From assembly GCF_048569485.1 (NCBI RefSeq), contig NC_134354.1, positions 396,500,170 to 396,564,169 of the forward strand: DNA of 64,000 nt, written 5' to 3'. Positions within the stretch are counted from its first letter, which is position 1, and each line of letters opens with the position of its first letter. Shown piece after piece: positions 11,939 through 22,700 of this stretch. This DNA comes from Anomaloglossus baeobatrachus (lineage: Eukaryota > Chordata > Amphibia > Anura > Aromobatidae). Made by a program: the position numbers and the translations under genes. Below the pieces are notes generated by a model. That model was not told where the DNA came from. It worked only from the letters and a program-made list of their open reading frames with translations, and did no database searches.

Positions 11939-12674
11939 AGTCTTTTATGCCTCTTTAGTATTTTTTCTGTTTTTGTGTGCAGATCTCTTTCTCATACGTC
12001 CGAGCTTCATCATCAAGTTCGACTTAATGCGCATGCGCCGCTATACCCGCTCATGTGACCATTTTGGTACAGCCTCCAGAACTGTGACGTGTGCGCTCCA
12101 CCTAATAATCTTTGTGGAACGCAAGATTTATCAACAACGCTAATAGGTTGGGAATCACTTAACCGCCCCCTAATACGCACGTCATGCTCACATCAAAACC
12201 CTTGAATTGCACACAGCTAATTAGATAGACATGTGTTGTCTAATCTCAAATGTATACTTGTGCTATATATGGTCATTTATGCCCGGTACTTATTTATATA
12301 CCCACTGGAATTTTCCCTTCTGTGGCATACATGACCATATGCACCACAACATAGTTCAGCAATTGTGCATGACTGCGTATCTATGCTGACTAATTTGTAT
12401 ACCCTGCCTTATGATATATATTACTCTAGGCTAGCAACTACATACTAATGGAATGTGACCATCTGTGAACTTTAATTATTTGGTAATACCACCTTGATTA
12501 TAATTGGCCACATCCATACGTATATTTAATTAAACCACCACATATGGATATAAGCAGCTCTGTGTTTGTTTTAACATAAATGTTTTCTTTTGTATGTCAA
12601 ATTATTTTTTGTCAATAAAATACACAACTTTTTAGCCCAATACTTGTGTGAGTAAAATTGTGTGTAATGTACCA
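11939..12674. other. PLE 1 upstream region and AT-rich flank
   Basis: Probable 5' UTR of PLE 1, then AT-rich sequence with an AATAAA at about 12615 on the plus strand. No protein frame or ribozyme core was recognised. It ends where the giant inverted repeat begins. Confidence 0.3.
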
Positions 12675-14155
12675 TAACTGGGATGTATAATTACAGTAGT
12701 TTGCAGTAAAGGGTCTTTGGTGGCAAGTTATCACCGATCCACAGGTTAGGTTGGTGATAACTTATTGATCGGTGGTACCAAACTAGTGGAAACCGCACCA
12801 ATCGGAAGAATGCTGAACTTTTATCCCCATTATATAATGCAGCAGCGGCAAGTGGGGTGGGTGACCGCAGCTCCATTCATCCTCTTTGGGGGGGTCAGAT
12901 GAAAACAAGCACAGCGCTCGCAGCCACTGAGGGAATGAATGGATCAGGGGTCGAGTCGGACACGAGCTCCAGTGTAATGGGGGATAAAGGTTGCACAATT
13001 TGCAGATCAGTGCAGGTCTCAGCAATCGGACCCCACTGATGAATAAGTTATCACTTATCCTTAGGCCATGTTCACACTTTCAGTATTTGGTCAGTATCTT
13101 ACATCAGTATTTGTAGCCAAAATCAGGAGTGGGTAAAAAAATACAGAAGAGGTGCCCGTGTTTCTATTTTACTTTTCCTCTGACTTTACCGCTCCTGGTT
13201 TTGGCTTCAAACACGGAAGTAAAAAACTCCCCAAATACTGTGTGCACATGGTCTTAGAACAGGGTACTTAATTGATTTCACTGGAGAACCTCTGTAAGTG
13301 GATATGTGCTACAGTGCAATAGTCACAGGACAGGGAAGGGTTAAACGTTCAAATATTTAAACTATTGGAAATAAAGAATCTTCCCCATATTGATATCAGA
13401 GAGAAAAAGTGACCTCCGTACACAACACAATCCACTATACAAAGACAAATAATACCACATACAAAGGGGAAATACCGCCACACCGTGACCAGACAACATA
13501 TTACCACCACATAGTGACCGAACACAACCACATACAAGACAAGAGAGTAATACCGCCACCCCATAATTACACCATATAGTAACCAAATATTAACACATAC
13601 AAGGGAGAAATACCACAACACTATGACCAGACTACATAATGACCAAATAATACTACATACAAGAGACCAAACCATGACAAGACCACATATTACTACTGCA
13701 CAATAACAAATACTACAATAAATGATCATGAATAAAAACCACAATACTAATATTACCATCAATGCCATTATACACAGGAGCTCTGTATATAGTGTCAGTG
13801 TACAGGTAATAGAATGATCACCGATGACTTTATAAACAGGAGATCTGTATATAGGTAATACAGTGATCACCAGTGACATTATACACAGGAGCTCTGTATA
13901 TAGTGTATAGTGTGTGTGTGTACATGTAATACACTGACTTACCAGTGACGTTATTCATCTTCGCTTTTCCTCTTCATCCGGCACTGACCGTCATCACTAT
14001 TTGCTGCTATGACGCGACTGTGCAGAAAATAACACACAGTCACCTATAGCTGACCACTCCCAGAGCACATTCCACACTTTTTCCCCAATTTCTACACTAT
14101 GTCAAACTTTTGTTCCCCCATGGAAGACAATATCCTCAAAATTAATTTATATTAC
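12675..14155 (+). repeat. Left arm of the giant foldback
   Basis: Uninterrupted arm. Inside it, 12700-13060 pairs with 20850-21090 plus 19755-19870, 13260-13990 pairs with 18240-18990, and 13990-14155 pairs with 15763-15930. It carries one copy of the segment that is duplicated in the right arm and none of the younger insertions, so it is the reference for dating them. Confidence 0.8.
13064..13253. mobile_element. 190-bp MITE present in both foldback arms
   Basis: Ends GGCCATGTTCACAC and GTGCACATGGTC are imperfect inverses, flanked by TTA (13061-13063 and 13254-13256). The inverted counterpart lies at about 19556-19745. Presence in both arms means it was there before the arms were duplicated. 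The 3-bp TTA duplication suits PIF/Harbinger-type elements. Confidence 0.7.
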
Positions 14156-14737
14156 AGCAGTAATAATCTCCCCTAATTTGACCCTACAGCAATTATCTCC
14201 ACTTGCCACCATAAACCAATAATGTATGTCCCTCATTCTGGCCCCTTTTATTTAAAAATATCTGGGGGAACAAGTGGAATCAGAAGGGGTTGTTAATTGC
14301 TTCCTGCACAAAATATCCCCCCACACACTGCTCCTCCCCAAAATAGGGCCACAACCTGACCTTTTCCATAATGTACCCCCAAAAGCTTGCCCTTTCTAAA
14401 ATATCTCTCTGCATAAAATCCCCCTTCTCCTCATTATACTATGCTGCCTGTCACAATCACCTTCCTAATTGCCTCATAATGATCCCCATTTCCCCATAAA
14501 GCCCCCAATGCCCCATAATGTCACTTGTAAAGTAATACCTCTTCTCCCCCACCAAGGCCCCATCATCTCAAATTACCGTATATACTCGAGTATAAGCCGA
14601 CCCCAGTATAAACCGAGGCCCCTAATTTAACCACAAAAAAACTGAAAACTTATTGGCTTGAGTATAAGCCTAGGGTGGGAAAAGCAGCAGCTACTGGTAT
14701 ATTTCCAAAATAAAAATAGACCCCAATAAAATGTAAT

Positions 14738-15003
14738 AATGAATGACAATGGAATTCAGCTCACCCACTGCAAGTCTCCAGGCGCTCTCTCTGCAGCACG
14801 GACAATCGGCCGGGCAGCTGCAAGCATGTGAGATGAGATCCAGCGCAGGAAAGAAGGCACTCTTCAATATAAATTTCCTTATGGTTTATTCCATGTGCAC
14901 ACATATGAAGGTAGGTACAGACAGCCCCTAAGCAGGGGAAAAATGACTAGCAAGGAAATTTATATTGAAGAGTGCCTTCTTTCCTGCGCTGGATCTCATC
15001 TCA
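14738..15003. mobile_element. 266-bp palindromic retro-insertion, 13-bp TSD
   Basis: Flanked by the 13-bp direct repeat AATAAAATGTAAT (14725-14737 and 15004-15016). Inside, about 52 bp at 14830-14882 return inverted at 14951-15002, each reading GCGCTGGATCTCATCTC at one end and preceded by TTTATATTGAAGAGTGC. The minus-strand half extends to a GGGTGAGCTGAATT end. A long target duplication plus an inverted 5' portion fits target-primed insertion. The GGTGAGCTGAA end is shared with the elements at 41896 and near 47030 and resembles the 3' region of PLE A. Confidence 0.6.
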
Positions 15004-15035
15004 AATAAAATGTAATGCCCCCATAACTATGCCAT

Positions 15036-15240
15036 GCCATGTAACAACGGGCTCCGCCATCCCTGTGCCGTGTAGCAATGGGCCCCCCCATCCCTGTGCA
15101 CTGTAGCAATGGGCCCCCCATACTTGTGCAGTGTAGCAATGGCCCCCCCATACTTGTGCAGCTTAGCAATGCCTCCCCCATACATGTGCAGTGTAGCAAT
15201 GGGCCCCCCCATACATGTGCAGTGTAGCAATGGACCCCTC
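15036..15240. repeat. 30-31 bp minisatellite, about 6.5 copies
   Basis: TGTAGCAATGGGCCCCCC recurs at 15071, 15102, 15132, about 15162, 15192 and 15223. The unit includes CCATACTTGTGCAG. It lies in the foldback loop, probably as part of the MITE-like sequence there. Confidence 0.8.
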
Positions 15241-15425
15241 ATCCTTTGGTAATGTCCTCATTCCAGTCCCCTTATTGTCCCCTATTATTCCGTTGTTTAC
15301 ACACAAACAAAAGTTATTCTCACCTGTCCTCCGTTCCTGCGGTGTCCTTACCTTACCAGTCCGCAGGCTCATAGACCCCTGCAAGACCTCGTCCGGTGCA
15401 CGGAACCGCCGCCGCAGGATGCCAT

Positions 15426-15489
15426 CATGGCTTTACTGCAGTTAAATGCTTTGCGGCGCCGTAAAGCATTTAACTGCAGTAAAGCCATG
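15426..15489. repeat. Near-perfect 28-bp-arm hairpin
   Basis: CATGGCTTTACTGCAGTTAA and onward from 15426 is answered by its inverse ending at 15489, around a GC-rich 8-9 nt loop (GCGGCGCCG). It is a compact cruciform candidate close to the middle of the loop region. Confidence 0.8.
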
Positions 15490-16349
15490 AAGTCAGCCTG
15501 CAGCGATGGCTCCGTGCAGCGGACGGGTCACTGAGGGGTCTAGGTGTCATGCGGTCTGGAGCACCGTGGGAACGGAAGAGGATAGGTGAGAATGATTTTT
15601 TTTTTCTTCTGCTCCTCTTGAGCGCTTACCTGCAGCCCTGCGCATCCTCTTCTCTACGGCCCCGGCGGCAGTGTGATGACGGCCGCTGTGTCAGTGCGGG
15701 GCTGAGCAGCTCCTCCGTCTCCTGTCACTGGCTGCACTGTTCAAAGGTACGCGCGTTTGCTGTAATATAAGTTCATTTTGAGGATATTGTCTTCCATGGG
15801 GGAACAAAAGTCTGACATAGTGTAGAAATTGGGGAAAAAGTGTGAAATGTGCTCTGGGAATGATCAGCTATAGGTGACTGTGTGCTATTTTCTGCACAGT
15901 CGCGTCATGTCAGCAAATAGTGATGATGGTCAGTGCCAGATGAAGAGGAAAAGCGAAGATGAATAAAATCACTGGTAAATCAGTGTATTACATGTACACA
16001 CACACACTGTACACTATATACAGAGCTCCTGTGTATAATGTCACTGGTGATCACTGCATTACCTATATACAGATCTCCTGTTTATAAAGTCATCGGTGAT
16101 CATTGTATTACCTGTACACTGACACTATATACAGAGCTCCTGTGTATAATCGCGTTGATGATAATATTAGTATTGTGTTTTTTATTCATGATCATTTATT
16201 GTAGTATTCGTCATAGTGTAGTAGTAATATGTGGTCTTGTCATGGTTTGGTGGTATTTGTCTCTTGTATGTAGTATTATTTGGTCATAATGTAGTCTGGT
16301 CATAGTGTTGTGGTATTTCTCCCTTGTATGTGTTAATATTTGGTTACTA

Positions 16350-17294
16350 CCGTGTTTTTCCAAAAATAAGACACTGTCTTATATTTTTTTTTGCCCCCCA
16401 AAAAAGCACTAGGGCTTATTTTTGGAGGAGGTCTTATTCTTGTAGAAACACGGTTGGGGGTAAGTTTACCCCCCAAAAAAGCAGACCCCACCACTTCCCA
16501 GGAGACTCATACTCACCAGACCAGGACGTCTGCGTAGTTCCAAGGTCCTCCTGTGATCTCCGGTCGGTGCTGCACCCCGTCCTATCCTGCTGCTAGCTGA
16601 CACACACAGCAGATCGCAGGCACACACAGCAGATCACACACACACAGCAGATCTCACACTCACACACTCACACACACAAACACACACACACACACACACA
16701 TACATACACAGATCACACACAGCAGATCGCAGGCACACACAGCCGATCACAGATACACACAGCCGATCACAGATACACACATCTCATCACAGGCACCAAC
16801 ACACAGCAGATCGCAGATATACACAGCCGATCACACACAGCAGATCGCAGGCACACACAGCCATCACAGCTACACACATCCGATCGCAGGCACACACAGC
16901 CGATCACAGATACACACATCCGATCACAGGCACACACAGCCAATCACAGATACACACATCCGATCACAGACACACACAGCCGATCACAGTACACACAGCC
17001 GATCACAGTACACACATCCGAACGCAGACACACACAGCCGATCGCAGAAAAACACAGCCGATCGCAGACACACACACACACACACACATCACATCACATC
17101 ACATCCAGCACTTACGGCAGCAGGGAATGAGAGCAAGTCACGTGTCTGGCCGCAGGTCCTGTTCGTCGCGCTGCACCGCCTCTCAGGATTCTCCCGGCGA
17201 GAAGAGATCTGTGTCACTGGATGAGGTGAGTGTGTATGCGATCCGATGTGTGTGCGATCCGATGTTTGTGTGCGAGATCTGGTGTGTGTGATCT

Positions 17295-17325
<31 letters not shown>

Positions 17326-17597
17326 AGAGTGTGAGAGCTGATGTGTGCGGGTGTGTGATCACTGCAGGTCCTGCTGCTCGGCGTCTGGTAAGTGTGATTG
17401 CCGGGTGCCGCTGTGTACAATGAAGTGTCCTGCAGTATCTGTAACTTTTTTAGCTGCACGGACACTTCATTATTGATCCGGGACTAGGGCTTATGTTCGG
17501 AGGAGGGCTTATATTTGCTTAATCCTTTCTCCGAAAATGCTGAAAATCCCTGCTAGGGCTTATTTTTGGGTGAGGGCTTATTTTTGGAAAAACACGG
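16350..17597. mobile_element. TA-flanked non-autonomous element with internal satellite
   Basis: Ends CCGTGTTTTTCCAAAAATAA and TTATTTTTGGAAAAACACGG are near-perfect inverses, bordered by TA at 16348-16349 and 17598-17599. The duplicate copy at about 18680 has the empty site GGTTACTATGTGG. The TA duplication suits the Tc1/mariner group. No transposase. The interior is largely CA-rich minisatellite (CACACAGCCGATCACAG units, about 16600-17090) and a GT run near 17290-17325. Confidence 0.8.
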
Positions 17598-17628
17598 TAT
17601 GTGGTGTAATTATGGTGTGGCGGTATTA

Positions 17629-18208
17629 AGGGTGCTTTACACACTGCAACATCGCTACTGATATATCGTCGGGGTCACGTCGTTAGTGACGCACATCTGG
17701 CACTGGTAGCGACATCGCAGCATGTAACACCTCTGAGCGACCTAAAACGATTGCAAAAGAGGTAAAAATCGTTGGTATTGGAGAGGTCGCTCAAATACCA
17801 AAAATCGTTGACAGGTGAGTAACGATGTTGTTTGTCATTCCTGCGGCAGCACACATCGCTATGTGTGACACCGCAGGAACGAGGAACCTCACCTTACCTG
17901 CGTCCCACCGGCAATGAGGAAGGAAGGAGGTGGGCCGGATGTTACGTCCCACTCATCTCCACCCCTCCGTTTTGATTGGGTGGCCGCTTAGTGACGTCGC
18001 TGTGACGCCGAACGAACCGCCCCCTTAGAAAGGAGGCAGTTCGCCAGTCACAGCGACGTCGCTAGGCAGGTATGTGCATGTGACGCTGCCGTAGCAATAA
18101 TGTTCGCTACGGCAGCGAACACCACATATCGGCCGTACGACAGGGCGGGTGCTATCGCACTCGACATCGCCAGCAAATGCTAGCGATGTCGCAGCGTGTA
18201 AACACCCT
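17629..18208. mobile_element. PIF/Harbinger-like MITE, family H copy 1
   Basis: 580 bp with ends AGGGTGCTTTACACACTGC and GCAGCGTGTAAACACCCT, flanked by TTA (17626-17628, 18209-18211). The duplicate site near 18714 is empty (GTATTACTCTCTTGT). The interior is rich in CGATGT/ACATCG palindromes and GTGACGCACATC, shared with the copies at 19005, 21107, 34953 and 38010. The superfamily is inferred from TSD and end type only. Confidence 0.75.
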
Positions 18209-18303
18209 TTACTCTCTTGTCCTGTATGTGGTTGTATTCGGTCAGTGCCGGATGAAGAGGAAAAGTGAAGATGAATAACGTCACTGGTAAGTCAGTGTAT
18301 TAC

Positions 18304-18307
<4 letters not shown>

Positions 18308-18346
<39 letters not shown>
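18308..18346. repeat. CA microsatellite
   Basis: About 19 CA units, longer than the matching run in the first duplicate at 15996-16008. It accounts for most of the length difference between the two duplicates. Confidence 0.9.
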
Positions 18347-18347
<1 letters not shown>

Positions 18348-19004
18348 TACAGTATATACAGAGCTCCTTTGTATAATGTCACTGGTGATCACTGAATTAC
18401 GTGTATACAGATCTCCTGTTTATAAAGTCATCGGTGATCACTGAATTACCTGTACACTGACACTATTTACAGAGCTCCTGTGTATAATGGCATTGATGGT
18501 AATATTAGTATTGTGGTTTTTATTCATGATCATTTATTGTAGTATTTGTTACTGTGTAGTAGTAATATGTGGTCTTGTCATGGTTTGGTGGTATTTGTCT
18601 CTTGTATGTAGTAATATTTGGTCATTATGTAGTCTGGTCATAGTGTTGTGGTATTTCTCCCTTGTATGTGTTAATATTTGGTTACTATGTGGTGTAATTA
18701 TGGTGTGACAGTATTACTCTCTTGTCTGTGGTTGTGTTCGGTCACTATGTGGTGGTAATATGTTGTCTGGTCACGATGTGGCGGTATTACCCCTTTGTAT
18801 GTGGTATTATTGGTCTTTGTATAGTGGATTGCGTTGTGTATGGAGGTCACTTTTTCTCTCTGATATCAATATGGGGAAGATTCTTTATTTCCAATAGTTT
18901 AAATATTTGAACGTTTAACCCTTCCCTGTCCTGTGACTATTGCACTGTAGCACATATCCACTTACATAGGTTTTCCAGTGAAATCAATTAATCCCCTCTT
19001 CTAA

Positions 19005-19552
19005 AGGCGGCGTTACACGCTACGATATATCGGGTGATATGTCGTCGGGGTCACGGATTCCGTGATGCACATCCGTCATCGTTCGAGATATCGTAGTGTG
19101 CGACAGCTACGAGCGACTATTAACGAGCAAAAATACTCACCTTATCATTGGTCGTTGACACGTCGTTCATTTTCATAATATCGGTCACATTCCTGGATGC
19201 AGGTTGTTCGTCGTTCCTGAGGCAGCACACATCGCTACGTGTGACACCCCGGGAACGACGAAAACAGCTTACCTGCGGCCGCCGGCAATGCGGAAGGAAG
19301 AAGGTGGGCGGGATGTTACATCCCGCACATCTCCGACCCTCTACTTCTATTGGGCAGCCGCTGTGTGACGTCTCTATGACGCTGAACGTCCCTCCCCCTT
19401 CAGGAAGAGGATGTTCGCCGCCCACAGCGAGGTCGTTTGGGAGGTAAGTATGTGTGACAGGGGTAAACTAATTGCCCGTGACGCACAATCGACGGGGGTG
19501 GGTGCGATCGCTTATGCGATCGCATAATATATCGTCCGGTGTAACGGAGCCT
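19005..19552. mobile_element. PIF/Harbinger-like MITE, family H copy 2
   Basis: 548 bp, ends AGGCGGCGTTACACGCTACG and CCGGTGTAACGGAGCCT, flanked by TAA (19002-19004, 19553-19555). The left arm has one TAA at the equivalent position (revcomp of about 13254-13257), so this inserted after the arms formed. It landed exactly on the TSD of the older 190-bp MITE. Confidence 0.75.
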
Positions 19553-19875
19553 TAAGGCCACATGCACACAGTATTTGGGGAGTTTTTTACCTCCATGTTT
19601 GAAGCCAAAACCAGGAGCGGTAAAGTCAGAGGAAAAGTAAAATAGAAACACGAGCACCTCTTCTGTATTTTTTTACCCACTCCTGATTTTGGCTACAAAT
19701 ACTGATGTAAGATGCTGACCAAATACTGATAGTGTGAACGAGGCATAAGCATGTGATAACTTATTCATCAGTGGGGACTGATTGCTGGGACTTGCACTGA
19801 TCTGCAAATTGTGCAACCTTTATCCCCCATTACACTGGAGCTCGTGTCCGACTCGAGCCCTGATCCATTCTTTAA

Positions 19876-20844
19876 GGCTAAGTTCACACTTCCGTTGTTT
19901 TGCATCAGTCACAATCCGTAGCCTTGAGGAATTACGGTATCCTGCAAAATATTTTGCAGGAATCCTGTTTTTCCCCATAGGCTTCTATTAGTGACGGATT
20001 GTGACTGATGATGCTGCGTTGCATCCGCTGCGTCGCGGTCAGTCGTTTTTTAACTGACCGCCGCATGTAACGTTTTTTGAGCAGCGCGATCCGTAGGATT
20101 TCGCTGCACATGCGCTCTCTGGCTCCCCGCCCCGGTAACCAGGATAAACATCAGGTAACCAAGCAATGCGCTTTGGTTAGTTACCCGATATTTACAGTGG
20201 TTACGGGTGCAGGGAGCCCGCGCTAAGCTGGTATCCAAGATAAATATCGGGTAACCAAGCAAAAAGTGCTTTGCTTTTAGTTACCCGATATTTACCCTGG
20301 ATACAGTGTGCAAGGAGGCCGACACTTCACCACTTGGCTCCGCCCTTTCCCGCACTCCACATGTGTACACACACACTCACTCACACTCACACACACACAC
20401 ACACACACATACACTCACACACACACTCACACACACTCACTCACTTGTCCCCAGCCCTGCAGTCCCCGCGGCACTGACGTCCTCAGCTCCACGGCTCCGC
20501 TCGGCTCCGCCCCCTCGCGCTCCGCCCCCTCCCACACTCCACATGTACACACGCATGTAGACAGACACACACACACACATATACACACATACACACACAC
20601 TCACTCACTCACCTGTCCCCAGCCATGGAGACCGCGGCACTGACGTCCTCAGCTCCGCCCCCGAACTCCGCCCCGAACTCCGCCCCCGAACTCCGCCCCC
20701 AAAACTCCGCCCCCCGCACACAACGGAGTCCGACAAAGAAATTCTTTTCTTTGTCACCGTTGTCATCCGTTGTACAACGCATCAGTCACATGCGTCAAGC
20801 AACGCATGTGACTGATGCAAAACAATGGAAGTGTGAACTTAGCC
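19876..20844. mobile_element. 969-bp MITE with CA-rich interior
   Basis: Ends GGCTAAGTTCACACTTCCG and GGAAGTGTGAACTTAGCC are inverses, flanked by TAA (19873-19875, 20845-20847). The left arm lacks it at the matching position. The interior has CA runs at 20370-20440 and 20560-20610 and short duplicated GC-rich blocks (CCCCGAACTCCGC). No transposase. Probably a non-autonomous Harbinger-type element. Confidence 0.7.
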
Positions 20845-21106
20845 TAACTCAGTGGCTGCGAGCGCTGTGCTTGTTTTTATCTGACTGCCCCAAAGAGGAT
20901 GAATGGCGCTGCAGTCACACATCCCCACCTGCCGCTGCTGCATTATATAATGGGGATAAAAGTTCATCATTCTTCCGATTGGTGCAGTTTCCACTGGTTT
21001 GGTACCACCGATCAATAAGTTATCACCTACCTAACCTGTGGATTGGTGATAACTTGTCACCAAAGATCCCATTACTGCAAACTACTTCAATTATACATCC
21101 CAGTTG

Positions 21107-21698
21107 GGCGGGCTTTGCACACTACGACATCGCAGGTGCGATGTCGGTGGGGTCAAATTGAAAATGACGCACTTCCCGCATCGCATGCGACATCGTAGTG
21201 TGTAAAGGCTCGATTATACGATTAACGAGCGTAAAAGCGTCGTAATCGTATCATCGGTGCAGCGTCGGCGTAATCCATGATTACGCTGACGCGACGGTCC
21301 GATGTTGTTCCTCGTTCCTGCGGGAGCACACATCGCTGTGTGTGAAGCCGCAGGAGCGAGGAACATCTCCTACCGCCGTCACTGCGGCTTCCGTAGGATA
21401 TGCGGAAGGAAGGAAGTGGGCGGGATGTTTACATCCCGCTCATCTCCGCCCCTCCGCTCCTATTGGCCGCCTGCCGTGTGACGTCGCAGTGACGCCATAC
21501 GACCCGCCCCCTTAATAAGGAGGCGGGTCGCCGGCCAGAGCGACGGTCGCAGGACAGGTGAGTCCATGTGAAGCTGCCGTAGCGATAATGTTCGCTACGG
21601 CAGTTATCACAAGGATATCGCAGCTGCGACGGGGGCGGGGACTATCGCGCTCTGCATCGCAGCATCGGCCTGCGATGTCGCAGCGTGCAAAGTGCCCC
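21107..21698. mobile_element. PIF/Harbinger-like MITE, family H copy 3
   Basis: 592 bp, same family (GATGTCGGTGGGGTC near the left end, GCGATGTCGCAGCGTGCAAAG at the right). Flanks are TTG (21104-21106) and TTA (21699-21701), a TSD with one change. It lies exactly at the outer end of the giant foldback's right arm. Confidence 0.7.
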
Positions 21699-21701
21699 TT
21701 A

Positions 21702-22700
21702 GGGTGTACAGGAGATGTCCAGGAGCTGCCTGTGCTTTACAGTCAGTGCTTCACTATTACGGGGATAGTGGCTAATAGGTATTTGTATGTAGCTGTAGTG
21801 TGGGCCACGTGATGGTGGCAGAGAGGTGAGTGAGATCATTCTGTGACCCTGCACATTCATTACCATATTAGCATGCCCACAGGAACATACTAACTTGCTA
21901 ATGGGGGTGACTGGCCGGGGAACTAATGCCCAGGGGACTAGTCCCCGCGCTCATTAGCATACGGTAAAAGATCTTTAGAAATACTTTTTCTAAAGATCTC
22001 TTTATCTATGCTAGTGTATACAGGGACGATTAGGCAGGGATTAGCAATATACATCCAGAACTGCTCGTGGTTCTGGGTGCATATTGGACCTGACAGGTTC
22101 CCTTTAAAGAAGGACAATTATACTTACCAAGTTTCCAGGTCCGCTCATGAAATTTTATGGCTATTTACTGCTTCCCCCGCCCACCCATGGCGTCTGTGAT
22201 TGGTTGCAGTCAGACTACACCCCCACTCTTTGGAGCCGCGTCTGATTGGTTGCCCTCACATGAGTTGACTGGGTCCACGAAGAGGAGTGTAAAAATAAAC
22301 AAACAATTGGAAAAGATGACATGGGGTTCTCCGTAAAATAAAGAATAAAGCAGGACCATGATACTTACTTACCTTCCCCATGGCTATAACACAACAGCCA
22401 TTACCTATCGTACATATTCACTGCTTCCCCTGCCCACCATAAGTCCTAGTGGCTGTGATTGGTTGCACTCCCACCCTGCGTGACAGTGTCTGTGATTCAT
22501 TGAAATCACACATGCTGGTGCGTTCCTATAGTTGTGTAAAAATAAATAAATTTAAAAAAATAGCGTTGGGTCCCCCACATTGCGATACCCAGCGCAGATA
22601 AAGATGGCTACAGGCTGCAGCCCTCAGCTGTGTGCTTGTCTTGGCTGTGCTTCAAAATAAGAGGGACCCTATGCAGCTTATTTTGTTATTTAAATAAATA
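21702..22700. other. Degraded interspersed repeats, no gene
   Basis: Contains a short hairpin around 21968-22000 (AAAGATCTTTAGAAATAC...) and, at about 22090-22108, CCTGACAGGTTCCCTTTAAA. The inverse of that end is also seen at 44731, so a shared DNA-element end is likely. Similar GGTTGCACTC-type phrases occur twice (22200 and 22460). No credible coding frame. Confidence 0.35.

Larger units (their letters stand above)
14156..15762. other. Loop of the giant foldback
   Basis: Spacer between the arms. From about 14577 it contains a vertebrate MITE-like sequence opening TATACTCGAGTATAAGCCGA, with a repeated TTGGCTTGAGTATAAGCC; no matching right end was found. It also holds a small retro-insertion (14738-15003), a 30-bp minisatellite and a perfect hairpin, listed separately. 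Confidence 0.6.
15928..18739. repeat. Tandem duplication inside the right arm
   Basis: Copy 1 (15928-18239, about 479 bp without its two insertions) and copy 2 (18240-18739) both start GGTCAGTGCC. The sequence after copy 2 (18740) also starts GGTCA, so the junction has 5 bp of microhomology. The left arm has a single copy. Copy 2 is closer to the left arm (for example GATGAATAACGTCACTGGTA) than copy 1. Confidence 0.8.
12675..21106. mobile_element. Giant foldback element (8.4 kb inverted repeat)
   Basis: Two arms in inverted orientation, 12675-14155 and 15763-21106, flank a 1.6 kb loop. The outer ends are TAACTGGGATGTATAATT and its inverse near 21090-21105. Removing four later insertions and one tandem duplication shortens the right arm from 5.3 kb to about 1.5 kb, matching the 1.48 kb left arm. 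A TA dinucleotide borders the left end, and TA also follows the MITE that sits against the right end (21700-21701), compatible with a 2-bp target duplication. There is no transposase. Open frames in the arms mirror one another in inverted repeats and are not genes. Confidence 0.8.
15763..21106 (-). repeat. Right arm of the giant foldback, enlarged
   Basis: Inverted partner of 12675-14155, expanded from about 1.5 to 5.3 kb. Additions seen: a tandem duplication of about 0.5 kb (15928-18739), a TA-flanked element at 16350, Harbinger-type MITEs at 17629, 19005 and 19876, and a longer CA run at 18308-18346. The left arm or the second duplicate preserves the uninterrupted site for each. Confidence 0.8.

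Noticed and set aside
13349-13879. 176-codon hydrophobic frame, with similar frames at 16038-16289 and 18487-18910
   Set aside because: They recur because the foldback arms and the tandem duplicate are copies of one another. Composition is that of AT-rich repeat (GTGGTATTTCTCC...), with no domain or codon bias.
16600-17100. CRISPR-like array
   Set aside because: The CACACAGCCGATCACAG units are contiguous minisatellite repeats without unique spacers, in eukaryotic DNA.
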